Below, one piece after another: positions 7,338 through 15,636 of a stretch of 64,000 bases of DNA. The stretch spans positions 1-64,000 of the forward strand of contig CAJNCS010000010.1 in the NCBI GenBank assembly GCA_905221325.1, written 5' to 3'. Within the stretch, counting starts at the first letter, position 1, and each line of letters starts with the position of its first letter. Origin of the DNA: a bacterium (GTDB taxonomy: Bacteria > Bacillota > Bacilli > Lactobacillales > Streptococcaceae). The notes under the pieces are model-generated. The model had not been told where the DNA came from. It was given only the letters and a program-made list of their open reading frames with translations, and made no database searches. A program made the translations under genes and the position numbers.

Positions 7338-9201
7338 TTGCTTCTCCTCTTAATTGGTTTAGTCTCTCGGTTAGTCTGTTTCTGCGTTCAATATTAGCCT
7401 TGATTTTATCATCCCTTGTCATAGTTTTTCTGTATGCACGGGTAAAGGCGTTTGACCCTTGCGCTTTGAACATGGATTGAGGATCTTTGTAATCTTCTAG
7501 TTTTGCCTCTATACGATTGATACGGTATTGCTTGATAGGAGAAATCCATTCTTCCTTGAGAGTCTCAAATTCTTCTTCTGGGGTGACTTTTTCATTGTTT
7601 GGTTGCAAAACTGGTTCAAAGTTAGATGAAGGTGTTGTTTCTTGTTGCGTCGTGCTATGCTCAACCCTAGGGTATAATTTAGCTCCGTCTTCTTGTACTT
7701 GCTCTGTTTCTATGGATGGTAAAAGTTCATCCTCATCTGGCTGCTTACTAGCAAAGAATGATCCAAATTGTTGGAATTGGCTTCTTGCATTCATGACTGC
7801 TCCAGCTCCATATCCAGCGCTTGAAAGGACAAAATTTCCTAATCCTTGAGCAGATGAAAGTGCCCTAGTTGGTACTTGTGAAGCTAATTCCTTTGTTTGG
7901 CTAACCGTTTGCGTAACCTTGTTTCCGATATCATTTGCTACCATACGAGCCCTAGAACCAAGAATAAACTGAATAATTTCTGCCTTGTATTTCCAAAGGA
8001 GGAAAAAGATCATAGCTTTAGAAGCAACAGAAACTAAGAGTTTAAAGACGAGTCCAAAAAGCAGAAGAGAAGGGAGAGTCTTCAAAACACCATCAAAGCC
8101 AGATGTGACCAAGTTTTCAACTAATTGTTCAATGTAAAAGATGAATAGTGTTAAGAGGCTAGTAATTGCTGGAAAAGCTAAGCCCGAGAACATGACTTTA
8201 AGAACTCCAAAAATCAAATCCTGCATCCGAGGAATAAAGGAAACAAGAAGAGCAATTGGGAATAATAAAATCATCATAAGAACTAGAACTTGAGCGAGGA
8301 TATTTAGAATTTGAATCAATATAACTGGGATAGCTAAAACTATGGCTTCTATAATTTTAAAGATGATATAAAACATACGAATGAAGATGAAGTCAGGCAT
8401 CGCAGAAACCCAGCGGTTCTTTTCACCATCCTCATTAGCACCATTTCCGATTTTATCTAGATAGTCAGAGCGCTCTTTAGCTTTAACTGCTGTAAAGTTT
8501 CCGTTTGAATCAGAAGTACCTAAAACTTTACTATTATCAAATTCCTCTTCTTTTCCATCCTGACTATTCTTGTATTTACCGTTTTCTTGCCCAGTGTTCA
8601 CAAAGACATAGGCTTTATAGGAAGTTTCAGCAATATAGCTATCAGCCATTGAATCGCCAATTTTGATAGACTTATTTTTATCATAGTTGACTTCAATTTT
8701 GGAAATTTTTGAGGAGACATCTTTTGAAACATTGTGGATGGTATCAAGCAGATAAAGTCCACCTGAAGTTCCAGCGATTGTTCCAAAATAGCTAAATCCT
8801 AAGAGAATTACTAAACAGACATGAAGCACCGTTCTGGAGAAACTCCCTTTAGAAAAGAAGTATTGGTAAAATAGATAAATCCCAAGAATAAGTAAGGACA
8901 TTGAAATGAGGGAATCTTTGCCAACTCCGTTAGTGGTTGAAGCAGTGAATCCTTGCCATATAGAACTTGCACCGTTAAAGACATAAGTCCTGTAGGCGGA
9001 GTAGAGGTCTACTTGTTCTAAGATACGAATAAGAAGAGAGAAGAAACCGACAATGGCATTGAGCAGGAAAAAGAAAAAATTGACGAAGATTTCATTAATC
9101 ATTACCCATGCACCGTTAAAGGAACCGAAACCAGTTGGCTCCATATAGGATTTGAGCGAGAAAATATCAACGCCTTTTAATTTCTCAAAAGCTTCTTGCA
9201 T
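7315..9201 (-). CDS. VirB6-like polytopic channel protein of the ICE T4SS
   Basis: This 628-residue protein corresponds to Tn916 Orf15 / ICESt3 OrfC. The N-terminal two thirds hold several hydrophobic segments (NEIFVNFFFFLLNAIVGFFS, LISMSLLILGIYLFYQYFF, and clusters around residues 285-415), with a hydrophilic loop at about 165-270. A long charged C-terminal tail follows, probably cytoplasmic. GGAGGTG precedes the ATG, 12 bp after the VirB4 gene. It should form the inner-membrane channel of the secretion machine. Confidence 0.82.
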   Translation of the reverse strand: MQEAFEKLKGVDIFSLKSYMEPTGFGSFNGAWVMINEIFVNFFFFLLNAIVGFFSLLIRILEQVDLYSAYRTYVFNGASSIWQGFTASTTNGVGKDSLISMSLLILGIYLFYQYFFSKGSFSRTVLHVCLVILLGFSYFGTIAGTSGGLYLLDTIHNVSKDVSSKISKIEVNYDKNKSIKIGDSMADSYIAETSYKAYVFVNTGQENGKYKNSQDGKEEEFDNSKVLGTSDSNGNFTAVKAKERSDYLDKIGNGANEDGEKNRWVSAMPDFIFIRMFYIIFKIIEAIVLAIPVILIQILNILAQVLVLMMILLFPIALLVSFIPRMQDLIFGVLKVMFSGLAFPAITSLLTLFIFYIEQLVENLVTSGFDGVLKTLPSLLLFGLVFKLLVSVASKAMIFFLLWKYKAEIIQFILGSRARMVANDIGNKVTQTVSQTKELASQVPTRALSSAQGLGNFVLSSAGYGAGAVMNARSQFQQFGSFFASKQPDEDELLPSIETEQVQEDGAKLYPRVEHSTTQQETTPSSNFEPVLQPNNEKVTPEEEFETLKEEWISPIKQYRINRIEAKLEDYKDPQSMFKAQGSNAFTRAYRKTMTRDDKIKANIERRNRLTERLNQLRGEANEHKNSF

Positions 9202-9212
9202 GGTTTCACCTC

Positions 9213-11717
9213 CTAACTAGCGTATTTATTTTCAAGACTTGAAGAAACTGTTGCTTTCATAGGTTTTAGTAGCATATCAATATCTTCAAAAAGATTGTGA
9301 ACAGAAATCATGTTCAGGTTGCCATAGACGTCATAGTAGAGACATTGCCCTGAAATCATGTTATCAATCCATTCTAGGTTTTGTTCGTTGACTTCTAGGT
9401 TGACGTGACGAAGAATATCCTCTCTTTCTGACTTTTCATAAAAAGCAAATATGGTTCCAAAGCCCGTCGTGTCATCGTCATTTTCAGCATCATGTACAGA
9501 TTGAGTAATGAGTGCAAGAGTATTATTTTTTGATTGCCCAATACGTCTCATGTTTTTTATAACGGCTTTTCCTTCTGCAGATTTCATCAGTATCCATGCT
9601 TCATCGAAAAATTCGATGGTATCCTCATTTTCATTGCGTTCTCCAAAGTGGGTACAAAAGGCGCCAAGCGCAAACATTAGAGCAATAGAATTTCTCTCGT
9701 GGTCTGAAATCTTTGTGGAATTATCTTTAGGGAGTTTAAGGTTGTTAACTTCTAGAATAGTGACTCGGGAATCATAGTTGAGTCCCTGAGTGGTTCCATC
9801 TGAAAAGGCAAGTTCCAAGATGGAATTTGTGACAATAGAAGTTAGATAACGTCCAACAGAAGCAATGTCGTCCTTCTCGTCCATTTTCAGGCGTTCTAAG
9901 ACCTGTTTAAATCCAACAGCTTGACCTTGCTCTCTTTTCTCTGCAATGATGTTTATAGCCTCTGTAATGGCTGTCTTCTGATCCATGCTGACATCATCTA
10001 CGGCTTGCAAGAGAAATTCCAACATATTTTTTGCGACTTCGACTGCCTGTTCTTTCTCAAGAACAACGATAGGATCCAAAACCCCATGGTTAGATGGTAG
10101 CGAGCTATCAAGAGTGACAAAGTTAAATGCCTCAATCTGTTTCTTACGTTCAGGATAGAGCTTTGCAAATTCAGGTGAGTGAATCACTTGTTGGTAGTGA
10201 TTTCTGAGTTCTCGTTTCGGGTCAATGTAGAGGGTTTTGACATTTTGCAGGGCAACGCTCAAGAAAATAATCTGAGCTAAAAAGGATTTTCCTTGTCCAG
10301 TAGCACCTGTGATGATGATGTGTGGGTTCTTAGTGATTTTACCAGCGATATCCTCTTTGTTTCCGACAGTGGCATTATATAGAACAATGTTTTTGGAGGA
10401 TTCGATAGCTTTTTCAATCGAATCCCAACGCCCTGTCCAGTTGTCTACTCGTCCGATATACCAGCCAATCCGATTTCCTGAAGAACTATTGGTAAAGGGC
10501 ATCAGTTCTGAGAAACCACGAGGAGTTACCATATGAGTCCAAGTTCTTGTTTTCTTTTGAAGATGCTGACCATAGAGGAGGGCTTGAAAAAGGTAGGGTG
10601 CATCTTGGCTAGCTTCACTAATTTCAACGCCCATATCATCAAAGTAATTGAGAATTACTTGTCTACGTTGTCGTAGTTGTCCAATACTGGAAGCAGAGAC
10701 AATAAGATAAGCTCCATATTCGATGATATTTTCCTTATTTCCTACCTTCTTCATCAAGTCTTTCAGAGAAAGCGATCCCATGATGATTTCATCTTGTTGG
10801 ACAGTATCCGTATTTTCTGCCTCTTCCATAATATTGCGATAACGGGTATTGGAACGTCCCATTTTCCCTTTGATTTTATTGTTATCAATAAATTCTGCCT
10901 TAATACGCAATTCGACAGGAAAGTTAAGCCGTTGAACAAATTCTCCTAGATGAAAGCCGTTAAACTGAATGGGGAATTTTCCAACAGGAAGAATGGTTAC
11001 AAAAGAAGATCCATAAGGGCTTTCTAGTTTTAAAAAGCCCCCCTTGGTGACTTTGATTAGAGTATCCGTAATGTTAAATTGGGAACGATTGGCGAGGACT
11101 TCTTTTTTATAGTGGGGGATATAGCGTAGATATTGCATCCGTTGGTAGTAAAACAATTCCTCATCCGATAAGGCTTTTGCACGTAAGGGAGCAAGGGCTT
11201 GGTAAATGGTAAACTCATCTGCATGGTAGTCCTCATACCAGTTTTCAGCGAGTTCATATTCATAGCCAAATCCCTGAGCGATTTTTTCGGAAAAATCAGT
11301 GAGGCTTTCAAGTGCTAATTCTTTGATTGTTTGCCCATGATTTTGTTTTCTTAAGTTAACTCCAATCACCCAATCAAATTGATAGGGGATTTCCATTTCA
11401 TTTGTTAAATGGTCAACGGTGTAGAGGAGGAGTTCTTCTCCGAGCTCTCTACTATCATCCGCTAGTGCATCTGAAAAGTCTTTTAATTTCTCCTCTAAAA
11501 GATAGTCCTTGGGAATGAGGGAAACCTCAAAATATTGATTCTTTTGAAGTTTCTTCATCATTTGGGCAACGGTTAATTTGTGCTTATTTTTTCGTTCATC
11601 ATCCGTGATGGTGATTGGGGTGTTCGGAATACGGTAGTAGGCCATTACTGACCGATCCCGTTTCAAGACAAGATTTTCATGAGTTTGTAGGATAGGATAA
11701 GTTAGTGTTAGAGGCAT
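9213..11717 (-). CDS. VirB4-like conjugation ATPase
   Basis: This 834-residue cytoplasmic ATPase (Tn916 Orf16 / ICESt3 OrfD family) powers the secretion channel. Walker A is GATGQGKS at about residue 470. A Walker B-like EFFDEAWILM follows later, with the conserved Arg-rich NMRRIGQSKNNTLALITQS. The start has GGAGG upstream and sits 13 bp after the TcpE-like gene. Length and motif spacing are normal for the family; nothing appears truncated. Confidence 0.93.
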   Translation of the reverse strand: MPLTLTYPILQTHENLVLKRDRSVMAYYRIPNTPITITDDERKNKHKLTVAQMMKKLQKNQYFEVSLIPKDYLLEEKLKDFSDALADDSRELGEELLLYTVDHLTNEMEIPYQFDWVIGVNLRKQNHGQTIKELALESLTDFSEKIAQGFGYEYELAENWYEDYHADEFTIYQALAPLRAKALSDEELFYYQRMQYLRYIPHYKKEVLANRSQFNITDTLIKVTKGGFLKLESPYGSSFVTILPVGKFPIQFNGFHLGEFVQRLNFPVELRIKAEFIDNNKIKGKMGRSNTRYRNIMEEAENTDTVQQDEIIMGSLSLKDLMKKVGNKENIIEYGAYLIVSASSIGQLRQRRQVILNYFDDMGVEISEASQDAPYLFQALLYGQHLQKKTRTWTHMVTPRGFSELMPFTNSSSGNRIGWYIGRVDNWTGRWDSIEKAIESSKNIVLYNATVGNKEDIAGKITKNPHIIITGATGQGKSFLAQIIFLSVALQNVKTLYIDPKRELRNHYQQVIHSPEFAKLYPERKKQIEAFNFVTLDSSLPSNHGVLDPIVVLEKEQAVEVAKNMLEFLLQAVDDVSMDQKTAITEAINIIAEKREQGQAVGFKQVLERLKMDEKDDIASVGRYLTSIVTNSILELAFSDGTTQGLNYDSRVTILEVNNLKLPKDNSTKISDHERNSIALMFALGAFCTHFGERNENEDTIEFFDEAWILMKSAEGKAVIKNMRRIGQSKNNTLALITQSVHDAENDDDTTGFGTIFAFYEKSEREDILRHVNLEVNEQNLEWIDNMISGQCLYYDVYGNLNMISVHNLFEDIDMLLKPMKATVSSSLENKYAS

Positions 11718-11729
11718 ATTTCCTCCTTT

Positions 11730-12140
11730 CTAGAGGTTTGTTTTTTCAAAGACGATTTCTTCAACCGGTTCAATACGATCTTCATGGTAGATTGCCTTTT
11801 TATTGAGTTTAAAATCCCAACAGTAGATTAGGTAATCTGCTAGAAAGAGGTGCATTTTCTTTCCATGTGGTTCGTATTCTGTATAAAACTTTGCTAGTTT
11901 ATAAGGGATAAACCAGTATAGAATTAACGATATAGAGTGAGTGGCTTTAGCTAGAGGTACAAGAATAAAACCACCAAAGAGTAGCATGGTAACAAAGATG
12001 AAGATAAAGACTATAAAAAAGGACAGTTGCATGGGTGTAGCAAAGTACCAAATGCGAGTGCCCTTTTTAGTTTTTATCTCTTGAATCCAATAAGGGGCGT
12101 TAAGCCCCTTGGCGTAATCATACAGCTTTTCATCTTTCAT
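11730..12140 (-). CDS. TcpE-family conjugation membrane protein
   Basis: A 136-residue protein with two adjacent transmembrane segments (about residues 33-75) between hydrophilic ends. Size, topology and position directly upstream of the VirB4 gene match the TcpE family (Tn916 Orf17 / ICESt3 OrfE). It carries the motif IWYFATPMQLSFF before the first membrane segment. TcpE proteins are needed for conjugation and interact with the core complex. Confidence 0.8.
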   Translation of the reverse strand: MKDEKLYDYAKGLNAPYWIQEIKTKKGTRIWYFATPMQLSFFIVFIFIFVTMLLFGGFILVPLAKATHSISLILYWFIPYKLAKFYTEYEPHGKKMHLFLADYLIYCWDFKLNKKAIYHEDRIEPVEEIVFEKTNL

Positions 12141-12142
12141 AG

Positions 12143-12367
12143 TTAGAGTCCTGTTTCAATCCCAAAGAGACGAAGGAACCAACCAAATGCTTTTAGAATG
12201 TCTTGTCCTTTTGTGAGTGAGACAATGACAGCATAAAAACAAACTACTGAAAAAAGTTGGATCCAGGAGCTGTTGCGCCAAGCTTTAACTGCAAGTAGTA
12301 CGGCAATTGCTCCTAGTACCCAAACAGCATCTCCTTGTAGGAAGGCACGTAAATTTTCTGTGTTCAT
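12143..12367 (-). CDS. Small membrane protein of the conjugation module (orfF position)
   Basis: This 74-residue protein has two hydrophobic segments (AVWVLGAIAVLLAVKAW and WIQLFSVVCFYAVIVSL). It ends 3 bp before the TcpE-like gene and starts 12 bp after the TcpC gene, inside the operon. Similar small two-helix proteins occupy this slot in ICESt3-type elements. Probable minor component of the transfer channel; no direct evidence. Confidence 0.65.
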   Translation of the reverse strand: MNTENLRAFLQGDAVWVLGAIAVLLAVKAWRNSSWIQLFSVVCFYAVIVSLTKGQDILKAFGWFLRLFGIETGL

Positions 12368-12378
12368 GTTGTTCTCCT

Positions 12379-13374
12379 TTATTTTTCTTGTTTTGCATAG
12401 TTAAGAGGGATAGTGTGGGCTAACTTATCTACATAGTAAGTCCCATTATTTTGAGTAAGAGTGAGAGTGAAATTCTCTGAATGAGTTGAAGCACCTACTT
12501 CAAAAGTAACTTGAACAGTTGCGATGAGTTTTTCCCCATCTTCTTTTAGATAGGTGTAGTCAATACTTTTAAAGGTAGTATTTGCGACTACAGAAACATC
12601 TTTAGCAATCAAATTCAGATTGTCTTGATTGGTAGTGTAGTTGGTGAAAAAGACAGTTAAAAACTTGTCTACTTTCTTGTGTTCATCCTCCGATAGACGA
12701 TCAGTTGCTGATAAGGTCAATTGCTCGTCTTTTGAAGATGGAGTTGCTTGTGAGGAGTCAAGACTTGAAAACCAAGGTAGACCTGCGATACGATATTTAC
12801 CATTGACTTCCTCAAAAGGAATATTAAATCCTGTTGTGATTTCCTTTTTCTCAGTGTTATTGTCCTTTTTGATCCATTCCTTGTATTTGACACGGTAGGT
12901 TGCCACTTTATCAGTTACAGTGACGAGTTGCGAATAAATCACCTCGCTAGGGTTTCGGACTTGCCCTTGTGACTTGGTGTCAGGGAGGGTACCATAAAAG
13001 GAATTCAGATGATTAATTTGTTCGGTTTGCTTATTATTTTCTTGTGAAAGGGTAAAGTAAGCATAAACAAAATCATTTAGATAGTATTGTAGGCGGTAGT
13101 CATATTGCCTAGTAGTTGAAGGGGTGTCTGATTTTTCCTTTTCAAAGTTTTCAATGCTTGTTTTTAGACTTGAAACCTGATTTGATAGAGTGATAGCTCG
13201 AATAGAGCCCATGAACCCGATTATGAGAAGGAAAAAAATTCCGCCAACTACGGCAAGATTAACTTGTTTTTTGGTGAGGGTTTTAAGTTTTGGAGGTTTC
13301 TTTTTCTGTTCAACCTTTTTAAATTGTTCTAGAAATTGCCTCACCTTTAAGAGATAGGATTTTAAATTGTCCAT
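12379..13374 (-). CDS. TcpC-like bitopic conjugation protein
   Basis: This 331-residue protein corresponds to Tn916 Orf13 / ICESt3 OrfG. A basic cytoplasmic N-terminus precedes one transmembrane helix (VNLAVVGGIFFLLIIGFMGS, about residues 43-62). Two tandem extracellular NTF2-like domains follow (about 95-210 and 220-330), the VirB8-like fold known from TcpC structures. It is a core scaffold of Gram-positive transfer channels. The N-terminal region has a run of lysines that may orient the protein. Confidence 0.85.
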   Translation of the reverse strand: MDNLKSYLLKVRQFLEQFKKVEQKKKPPKLKTLTKKQVNLAVVGGIFFLLIIGFMGSIRAITLSNQVSSLKTSIENFEKEKSDTPSTTRQYDYRLQYYLNDFVYAYFTLSQENNKQTEQINHLNSFYGTLPDTKSQGQVRNPSEVIYSQLVTVTDKVATYRVKYKEWIKKDNNTEKKEITTGFNIPFEEVNGKYRIAGLPWFSSLDSSQATPSSKDEQLTLSATDRLSEDEHKKVDKFLTVFFTNYTTNQDNLNLIAKDVSVVANTTFKSIDYTYLKEDGEKLIATVQVTFEVGASTHSENFTLTLTQNNGTYYVDKLAHTIPLNYAKQEK

Positions 13375-13385
13375 AGTTCCTCCTG

Positions 13386-13943
13386 TTACACTTGGGCTAA
13401 CTCAATAAGTTTGGTTCCTTTTGCATAGAATCGTTTATTAAGTTTTTCCATTTCTGAATTGATAAAGTAATAGCCTTTTAGCTCGTATTGAAGTTGTTCC
13501 AGTAATTGGGGAGCTAAAGTCTTTGCCTCCTCTTTTTTCAGCAAGCTATTTAATTCACCTGCTTTTGTCCAAGATTCTTTATAATCTTTCTTTTTGAGAC
13601 ATTCGCCTAATTCATTAACGACTTGTTCTACTTGTCGGGTGAAGTTTGTTTTTGTTGCCATTTCGATTTCCTTTCTAAATTGTTCTTGATTTTGCTTGAT
13701 GGTTTGTTGGATGTAAGTGATAAGTGAGGGACGCATCTTCTGATTGTTAGTAAGAACTTGTCCTTCTAGGGTGAAGCAAGCATGTTCGTAGTTATAGAGA
13801 CCTTTAGAATTTGGTTCTTTTTCGGTGCATCTTCCAGCACATTCATAGTAGAACTCCTTTCCTTTTCTTAAAAGAATGTAGAAATGCCAAAACTCTTTGT
13901 CAGGTAAGAGAAAGAAGTCTGCTTGATAGATTTTCTTAAGCAA
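13386..13943 (-). CDS. Conserved ICE protein of unknown function (orfH position)
   Basis: A 185-residue soluble, charged protein. Residues about 85-180 are predicted mainly helical and rich in Lys, Glu and Gln, with coiled-coil character (IQQTIKQNQEQFRKEIEMATK). There is no enzymatic motif I recognise. It lies between the relaxase region and TcpC, in the orfH slot of ICESt3-type elements, with 1 bp between it and the preceding small gene. Probably accessory to transfer. Confidence 0.6.
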   Translation of the reverse strand: MLKKIYQADFFLLPDKEFWHFYILLRKGKEFYYECAGRCTEKEPNSKGLYNYEHACFTLEGQVLTNNQKMRPSLITYIQQTIKQNQEQFRKEIEMATKTNFTRQVEQVVNELGECLKKKDYKESWTKAGELNSLLKKEEAKTLAPQLLEQLQYELKGYYFINSEMEKLNKRFYAKGTKLIELAQV

Positions 13944-13944
13944 T

Positions 13945-14178
13945 TTAAGAAGCCTCTAGAAGATCATCGTAGCCAAGTGATTGGAAGATAAAATCAGAAT
14001 CAAACCAGAGCCAATCATTGATTTGAGTTTCCGTTGGGGTATCTCCACAGAAGATATCCTCACAAATAATGGTGAGGGTATCCAATCCTCCACGTTCACG
14101 AACAGTGTTTAGAGTTGTTAATCCGCCTGACCAAGCTTTAAAGTTTTCTAGTGAATTAATCTCAACTTTGTATTCCAT
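13945..14178 (-). CDS. Small acidic ICE protein (orfI position)
   Basis: A 77-residue acidic protein with no recognised domain, 15 bp downstream of the relaxase gene. GGAAA lies ahead of the ATG. Tn916 carries the antirestriction gene ardA nearby (orf18). This protein is acidic and hence faintly DNA-mimic-like, but far shorter than ArdA (about 165 residues), so I do not call it one. Confidence 0.55.
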   Translation of the reverse strand: MEYKVEINSLENFKAWSGGLTTLNTVRERGGLDTLTIICEDIFCGDTPTETQINDWLWFDSDFIFQSLGYDDLLEAS

Positions 14179-14193
14179 AGGTTATTTTCCTTT

Positions 14194-15426
14194 CTAATGT
14201 TCATAATATTTACTAGCTTTGAGTAGTTTTAACATTGCTTTCCCACGATTTGTAATTTCCCCGCTGTTTTGTATCATCTTCATGTATTCGGTCTGCATGA
14301 TACGATCAGCTTCTGAAACTAGGGCAAGGGAGTTCGCCACTTGGAAAGTTAGCCAGCGGATGGTTCGCTCAATAGAGTAGGGTTGAGGACTGGTTGAGAG
14401 TTTCAAAGGTTCTACCCCACCAAAAAGTCGTTGCCATTTTTGGTCAGGCTTATAAGCTCCAAATTGATTGATTCCATCATAGACTTGCATTTCATGATTG
14501 ATAATCCCACGGGCGATTTCCCCAAGGTCTACACCGTTGATGTATTCCTCGATAGCTCCTTGTGCTTTCTGGTCTGAAAAGCGAAGTTCGTAGCGATTCC
14601 AAATACCAAAAATCTCCAAGGATTCTTCCAAGGAGATATTTTCTTGACGGGCTAGTTCATAGCGTTTCTCGTAAAAGTTAAAGTAGAGTTGGCTTTGCCT
14701 TGATCCAAAGTAGAGAGATAAACCGTGATTGGCTTCCATATCGTCATTATCAATAAAAGAACCGCCCCCTGTTACATTCCACTTTCGAAAGGTATTGAGG
14801 ACAATTTCTTTGGCGTAGAGCTTCTCAATCAACTTAGGTAGGTGAATCTGCTGGTCTTCTTTTCCAAACCCTTTGTAGAGCTCATCTAGAGCAATATCTA
14901 ACCTCTTAATCCGGCAATCCTCATAAGAATAGAAGAGATTTTGAAGGAAGGCCTGCCAAGTGATTCCCTTGTATTCTAGGAGTACTTCCAACTCACGGCA
15001 CCCTTGTCCTGATAGTTGAAGACAGGATTGGTAGTCTTTGGTTTCTGCTTTATCAAAGAAATCAAAAATCCAAATATTACCACGTTGCCAAAGATGGGTG
15101 AAGTTCATGAGCCGTGTTTCTTGAGCGCTAAATTCGCTCAGATGACAGAAGAGAAAGTTTTCACAGAAAGACTCTAAGTCACGTAGAGCAGGAAAAGAGA
15201 TTCGTAAGTAGTCAATTCGAGCACGCAAACTTTGTTTTTCATGCTCTCTATGAAAGCCTAGTTTGGCTTTTAGGTCACGGAATTTTTCAATGCTTAATCC
15301 TCTTTCTCCAGCTTCGTAGGAGCGATAGGTTCTAGTAGGTAGGTCAACGGCTTCTGCAAATTGTTTTTGACTCATGCCTGTTTCTTGACGAAATTTCTTA
15401 AGATTGAATGGGCTGATTTTATCCAT
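14194..15426 (-). CDS. mobT: MobT relaxase (HTH + Rep_trans)
   Basis: This 410-residue relaxase (Tn916 Orf20 / ICESt3 OrfJ family) nicks oriT and pilots the strand. The start at 15426 (MDKISPFNLKKF) is chosen over 15483 because AGGAGGTG lies 8 bp upstream. An N-terminal Xre-type HTH (FRQETGMSQKQFAEAVDLPTRTYR) is followed by a Rep_trans domain related to rolling-circle initiators (RIKRLDIALDELY, ESLEIFGIWNRYELRF). The HTH-bearing form is the ICESt3 type; as I recall, Tn916's relaxase lacks it. The putative oriT lies 124 bp upstream of the start. Confidence 0.9.
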   Translation of the reverse strand: MDKISPFNLKKFRQETGMSQKQFAEAVDLPTRTYRSYEAGERGLSIEKFRDLKAKLGFHREHEKQSLRARIDYLRISFPALRDLESFCENFLFCHLSEFSAQETRLMNFTHLWQRGNIWIFDFFDKAETKDYQSCLQLSGQGCRELEVLLEYKGITWQAFLQNLFYSYEDCRIKRLDIALDELYKGFGKEDQQIHLPKLIEKLYAKEIVLNTFRKWNVTGGGSFIDNDDMEANHGLSLYFGSRQSQLYFNFYEKRYELARQENISLEESLEIFGIWNRYELRFSDQKAQGAIEEYINGVDLGEIARGIINHEMQVYDGINQFGAYKPDQKWQRLFGGVEPLKLSTSPQPYSIERTIRWLTFQVANSLALVSEADRIMQTEYMKMIQNSGEITNRGKAMLKLLKASKYYEH

Positions 15427-15549
15427 TCGTGGGGGCACCTCCTTTTTTATGAGTGACACAATTTTTTTGCCAAAGTTACACACTTTCTAAAATTCGCAAT
15501 CCCAACTCCCACAAGGACTGAGGAGGGTTGGACTTTGCCATTTTGTCAA

Positions 15550-15583
15550 ATGTAACCCCCCTATTAGAAATCGGGGGTTACAT
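15550..15583. other. oriT: Probable oriT inverted repeat
   Basis: ATGTAACCCCC (15550-15560) and GGGGGTTACAT (15573-15583) form perfect 11-bp arms around a 12-nt spacer. It lies in the 204-bp gap between the relaxase and coupling-protein genes, exactly where Tn916 and ICEBs1-type oriT dyads with C-run/G-run arms are found. The nick site cannot be fixed from sequence alone. Confidence 0.8.
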
Positions 15584-15617
15584 CATCAGAAACTAGGAAC
15601 TTCGGGCTACGGTCTGC

Positions 15618-15636
15618 GCCTGACTTGCCGTCAGGC
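15618..15636. repeat. Small dyad at the TcpA stop codon, next to oriT
   Basis: GCCTGAC (15618-15624) and GTCAGGC (15630-15636) flank a 5-nt loop and overlap the last codon and stop of the coupling-protein gene. It may be part of the oriT region or a weak hairpin; no T-run follows. Confidence 0.4.

Noticed and set aside
13945..14178. Possible ArdA antirestriction protein
   Set aside because: Acidic and in a similar slot to Tn916 orf18, but less than half the length and without recognisable ArdA motifs.
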